DNA of 55,323 nucleotides from an uncultured Chloroflexota bacterium (GTDB taxonomy: Bacteria > Chloroflexota > Anaerolineae > Anaerolineales > Anaerolineaceae). Below are positions 51,965-55,323 of this stretch, piece after piece (positions within the stretch are counted from its first letter, which is position 1; every line of letters begins with the position of its first letter). The position numbers were made by a program, and so were the translations under genes. The notes under the pieces are model-generated. The model was not told where the DNA came from and did no database searches. It was given only the letters and a program-made list of their open reading frames with translations. Location: positions 1-55,323 of the forward strand of contig CACYHU010000045.1 of NCBI GenBank assembly GCA_902774215.1. The letters run 5' to 3'.

Positions 51965-52923
51965 AGGGATTCTCCGTTCAATAAAGTCTCGAATGATCTG
52001 CAGAATGTATCCGGGTCGTCTGTGGTCATCAGCCTCAGCATATCATCCCGGCTGATATCAAGTCGGGACAGGTAACGCTTGGCAAATTTGCGGAAGGTCA
52101 CGCAGCCCCACCGATCACCGTAATATTCCATATTGTATTGCAGATGTTTCCGGCAGGTGTCACGGAACAGGCCAAAAGGTACTGCTTCAAAATCATAGCC
52201 AGCAAAGATCCATGGATTGCGCAGCATGGCGCGTCCGATCATGACCGCATCGCAGCCGGTTTCGCTCATCATACGTTCTGCATCGGCAATAGTTACAACG
52301 TCTCCGTTTCCGACGACCGGAATTTTCAGCTCTGATTTGAGCGCCGCAATTGCAGTCCAGTCTGCGCAGCCGCTGTACTCCTGCCTGCGTGTCCGTGCGT
52401 GCAGCGTGATCATGGATGCACCGCAGTCTTCCGCGATTTTCCCAATCTCAAGATAGTTGATGGAATCTTCATCCCAACCCAGCCGGATCTTGGCAGTGAC
52501 AGGTACGGAAACCCTTGCCCTGATCCCGGAAATGATCATTTTAATTTTCTCAGGATGGCGCAGCAAACCTGCCCCTGCGCCGCGATTGGCTACCTGCCGG
52601 GCAGAACAGCCCATGTTGATATCAAAAGCGTCCGGATGACAGCGCTCTTCCAGAATACAGGCTGATTCTATGAGACGCTGCGGGTCGTCATCAAAAAGCT
52701 GGAAAATGATTGGACGTTCTGATGCGTCAAAGGCGATCCGCTGCGGCAGATTGGGCGTTTTATGGACGACATCCAATCCATTGATGAACTCTGTAATCGA
52801 AAAGGGTGCGCCGAGTTCTCTGGTGATGCGCCTGAACGGTTCAATGGTCCAGCCATCCAGCGGTGCCTGTAACAAAGGTTTTCTGATGACGATGGACCCA
52901 ATCAAAAACGGATGAAAATCCAC
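51961..52923 (-). CDS. tRNA-dihydrouridine synthase
   Basis: About 320 residues, FMN-dependent TIM barrel that reduces uridine in tRNA D-loops. The N-terminal LLQAPLDGWTIEPFRR, PIIFQLFDDDP, FDINMGCSARQVANRGAG (catalytic cysteine) and KIRLGWDEDS, GNGDVVTIADAERMMSETGC and IGRAMLRNPWIF stretches are diagnostic. DusB-like by length; subfamily not proven. I prefer the GTG at 52923, 11 bp after the upstream stop. An upstream GTG at 52956 would overlap that gene. Confidence 0.92.
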   Translation of the reverse strand: MDFHPFLIGSIVIRKPLLQAPLDGWTIEPFRRITRELGAPFSITEFINGLDVVHKTPNLPQRIAFDASERPIIFQLFDDDPQRLIESACILEERCHPDAFDINMGCSARQVANRGAGAGLLRHPEKIKMIISGIRARVSVPVTAKIRLGWDEDSINYLEIGKIAEDCGASMITLHARTRRQEYSGCADWTAIAALKSELKIPVVGNGDVVTIADAERMMSETGCDAVMIGRAMLRNPWIFAGYDFEAVPFGLFRDTCRKHLQYNMEYYGDRWGCVTFRKFAKRYLSRLDISRDDMLRLMTTDDPDTFCRSFETLLNGESL

Positions 52924-52934
52924 AGCTGATCCGA

Positions 52935-53621
52935 TCAGGAAATGCAAACCAGCCACAATCCGTAGGCATCCAGGTATTTGCCGTCTTTGGAGTATCCATC
53001 TCCGGCGGTCAGATCCTGAAGCGGCAGAATGTACGGCCGTTCGTGATATTCCACTTCTGCCAGAACGCCCAGATTGCGGTCAACCCCGTTGAGCCCGGTC
53101 ATACTTACCCGGCAATTTTCCTGCAGCGGGCCATCCTCTTCATCATAAGGAAAACAGACCTTGCATTTGACAGGAAACCGCAGTGATTCATTCAAAAAGT
53201 CCAGCCAGCAGTCCATGGGCATTTTTACTGTTGGATCAACCGGCTTTTCGAAGGCTTTGACGATCAATTTCCCTTCCCTTCCCAAACCGTCCAGAAAGAG
53301 CCGTGTAAATATCTCCTGCTTTTTCCAGGCAAGTTCGAATTCATCAACGGTCTCATCTGTCTGTTCCAGAACTTCCGCGGGAAGAATATAACTTGTCCAG
53401 CTCACTTCTTCATCAAATGCGTCATAAAAGTAATCATCATCAAAGCTGTCCAGTGTCTCCGGTGTCCACTCGACCATGACTTCATCCCGTGTCTGTTCAT
53501 CAGTCGGGTCTGCGTCATACAGCATGCGGACGATCCCCTTTTGTCCTTTCAGTTCCCTTTCGTTTTCACTCAAAAAGGAATCCCGGACGACAACAACTTT
53601 CCCGATTTTAATATTTTCCAT
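52935..53621 (-). CDS. Two-domain protein with CcbP-like calcium-binding C-terminus
   Basis: 228 residues. An N-terminal SH3-like part (KIGKVVVVRDSFLSENEREL, GQKGIVRMLYDADP), a very acidic middle (DSFDDDYFYDAFDEEVS) and a C-terminal domain (about 140-228; CWLDFLNESLRFPVKCKVCF, LAEVEYHERPYILPLQDLT, AYGLWLVCIS) that matches the pattern of the CcbP calcium-binding family (PF11535). Calcium binding is inferred. It is first of three co-directional genes with Dus and YcgN. Confidence 0.65.
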   Translation of the reverse strand: MENIKIGKVVVVRDSFLSENERELKGQKGIVRMLYDADPTDEQTRDEVMVEWTPETLDSFDDDYFYDAFDEEVSWTSYILPAEVLEQTDETVDEFELAWKKQEIFTRLFLDGLGREGKLIVKAFEKPVDPTVKMPMDCWLDFLNESLRFPVKCKVCFPYDEEDGPLQENCRVSMTGLNGVDRNLGVLAEVEYHERPYILPLQDLTAGDGYSKDGKYLDAYGLWLVCIS

Positions 53622-53807
53622 AACTTTTTACTTCCATTTTCCAACAGCTAATTGCTTAATACTCAAAACCAACTATTAGAATTATATCTGTTTTCACTCT
53701 TTTCTGTTTCGGATAATGGATTTATAATTATCAATGAACTGATTTGATCAGTGTTGAAATGCAACTATGTAAAAGGGTCCATCCGGATCCTGATGCGAGG
53801 AGAATTT

Positions 53808-54977
53808 ATGGACATAAAACGAGTTTTTCTGATCATTCTTGACAGCGTCGGAATGGGACCGGCCCCGGATGCCGCTGATTTTGGTGATATCAATCCGAAT
53901 ACGCTGGGGCATATCGCAGCTTCCATTCCGGGGTTCAAACTGCCGACCATGCAGTACCTCGGACTCGGGAATATTGACGGGATGGAAGGATATGAAGCCT
54001 CTAAGCTCCCGCTGGGCGCTTTTGCAAGGCTTCACGAGCTTTCTGCCGGGAAAGATACTACTATCGGTCATTGGGAAATCGCCGGGATCATCAGCCCGAA
54101 ACGTCTTCCCACTTATCCAAACGGATTTCCGGAAGAAGTTCTGAAACCTTTCCGTGAACAAACCGGAAGAGGTGTTTTAGGAAACTGTGTCGCATCCGGT
54201 ACCACGATCCTTGATGAGCTGGGCGAGGAACATATGCGGACCGGAGACCTTATTGTTTATACTTCTGCGGATTCTGTATTCCAGATCGCTGCGCACGAAG
54301 ATATTGTTCCGATTGATACACTTTACGAATACTGCCGGATCGCCCGTAAAATCCTGACGGGTGAACATGGCGTTGCCCGCGTGATCGCACGCCCGTTTGT
54401 CGGTACCGGAGCGGGAAAATTCACCCGCACCGCAAAACGCCGCGATTTCTCTTTGAAACCACCGGAAGAAACCATCATGACCCGCCTGAAGGAACAGGGT
54501 AAGACAGTCGCCTGTGTCGGGAAGATCGAGGATATTTTTGACGGCGAGGGCGTTACCTTCGCTGTTCATAACCAGTCCAATATGGACGGTATGCATCATA
54601 TAGAAGAATGCATGGAAAGATTCCCGGAAGGATTGATTTTTGTCAATCTGGTGGATTTTGATATGTTATGGGGACACCGAAGAAATGTGAAGGGGTATGC
54701 AGACGGGCTGATCGAGTTTGATAAATGGCTCGGAAACTTTCTGCCGAAGCTTCAGCATGGAGATGTCGTGATGATTTCTGCTGATCACGGTAATGACCCG
54801 ACTCATCCGGGTACCGATCACACCCGTGAATATGTACCGCTTCTGATTTACGGTGAGCAGATCCCCATCGGAAAAAATCTTGGCACGGTCGACGGGTTCT
54901 GCTGCATCGGACAGACGATTGCGTCCATGCTGCATGCCGGGCCGATGAAGAACGGCATTGATCTTTTCGCTGAATAG
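53808..54977 (+). CDS. deoB: Phosphopentomutase
   Basis: 389 residues. Alkaline-phosphatase-superfamily metal ligands are visible in DSVGMGPAPDAADFGD, in VDFDMLWGHRRN, and in ISADHGNDPTHPGTDHTREY. The GKDTTIGHWEIAG motif carries the phosphorylated threonine. It interconverts ribose or deoxyribose 1-phosphate and 5-phosphate in nucleoside salvage. AGGAGAATTT precedes the chosen ATG, so the longer frame is rejected. Confidence 0.97.
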   Translation: MDIKRVFLIILDSVGMGPAPDAADFGDINPNTLGHIAASIPGFKLPTMQYLGLGNIDGMEGYEASKLPLGAFARLHELSAGKDTTIGHWEIAGIISPKRLPTYPNGFPEEVLKPFREQTGRGVLGNCVASGTTILDELGEEHMRTGDLIVYTSADSVFQIAAHEDIVPIDTLYEYCRIARKILTGEHGVARVIARPFVGTGAGKFTRTAKRRDFSLKPPEETIMTRLKEQGKTVACVGKIEDIFDGEGVTFAVHNQSNMDGMHHIEECMERFPEGLIFVNLVDFDMLWGHRRNVKGYADGLIEFDKWLGNFLPKLQHGDVVMISADHGNDPTHPGTDHTREYVPLLIYGEQIPIGKNLGTVDGFCCIGQTIASMLHAGPMKNGIDLFAE

Positions 54978-55018
54978 TTTTAAAACTGATATAACAGCAA
55001 TAGAAACTGCAATGGAGC

Positions 55019-55180
55019 TGTCGCAAATTATAATTTTGAAAAGCCATCGGGAGGGAGTGCTTCGCAGGGACGCGGAATAAGCGTCAGCTGGGAGCGAAAG
55101 TGATCCCCGCGTCCCGGTTAATTCAGTCGGGGGACACGCGCTGAGCAAGCTCACGCGTGTCCCCCGACACCCCTGTATAA
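55019..55180. repeat. Dispersed hairpin repeat, copy 2
   Basis: Near-identical to 46963-47089, with an added perfect 15-bp palindrome (55126-55140 with 55154-55168). It starts 41 bp after the deoB stop and could act as a 3' hairpin. From 55181 to the window end no gene or further structure is seen. Confidence 0.85.
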
Positions 55181-55323
55181 TCTGCTGAATCACTCCGTTG
55201 ATGATATGATTATTCAGATGATTTCCCAAAACAAAAGATGAGCCGTTTCGCGTTATTTAAAAAGCGCCAAAGCTGGCGGGTGACTGAAGGTCAGCCCGGC
55301 TGGCCCCGGCAATATCAATATGT

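Noticed and set aside
54666..55229. 187-codon minus-strand frame over deoB and the repeat
   Set aside because: It runs antisense through deoB and gains its length from the dispersed repeat; the peptide shared with the copy at 46963 is explained by DNA conservation.

Overview
The window looks like chromosomal DNA of a moderate-GC, anaerobic, fermentative bacterium. I lean towards Chloroflexota (Anaerolineae-like). The reasons are a bacterial family B DNA polymerase next to a RecA-like protein, a tmRNA with an AN...LAA tag, a single-membrane style of envelope genes (TagF-like transferase, wall-type lipoproteins, no outer-membrane proteins seen) and metabolic genes also common in Clostridia. That placement is an inference, and a Bacillota relative is not excluded. 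No prophage, CRISPR array, tRNA or rRNA gene was seen.

Left part (1-12.6 kb): a minus-strand block that reads as one transcription unit from 10773 down to about 1512. It encodes a YidC insertase fused to a TagF-like polymer transferase, a small membrane protein, a three-domain protein (two nucleotidyltransferases plus phosphoenolpyruvate mutase), an iron-type alcohol dehydrogenase, phosphonopyruvate decarboxylase and a cellobiose phosphorylase. Together they predict PEP -> phosphonopyruvate -> phosphonoacetaldehyde -> 2-hydroxyethylphosphonate -> CMP-activated phosphonate -> transfer to a surface polymer. A WYL regulator lies downstream and a divergent serine carboxypeptidase upstream. This is the strongest candidate for an undescribed system.

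12.6-19.9 kb: an ABC importer (ATPase, permease, binding protein), two unknown membrane or anchored proteins, a cation diffusion facilitator, tmRNA (ssrA) and a RelB/YoeB toxin-antitoxin pair.

20.0-23.4 kb: a compact cassette of a Walker-less RecA-like protein ending in a clamp-binding-type motif, a small helical protein and an atypical PolB. It is driven by a consensus promoter that overlaps an SOS-box-like dyad. The layout recalls ImuA-ImuB-DnaE2 mutasomes but with PolB. It is followed by a 6-phosphogluconate dehydrogenase gene broken by an 11-bp tandem duplication.

25.0-37.6 kb: an eight-gene plus-strand exopolysaccharide operon: GH8-like hydrolase, two WsfD-like membrane proteins, degenerate GGDEF protein, DUF2334 deacetylase-like protein, GT2 synthase, BcsB-like protein and a GT-C-like protein. 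A minus-strand group follows with a G5/beta-propeller lipoprotein and two paralogous secreted proteins.

40.4-55.3 kb: mostly housekeeping genes (scpB, RluB-type pseudouridine synthase, GT2, tyrS, yigZ, a Dus enzyme, deoB), a coiled-coil protein, a sensor GGDEF-EAL protein whose EAL domain is damaged by a deletion, a glycosyltransferase and small conserved proteins. Several short dispersed repeats occur here and elsewhere, including a 312-bp MITE with perfect 15-bp terminal inverted repeats and an 8-bp target duplication.
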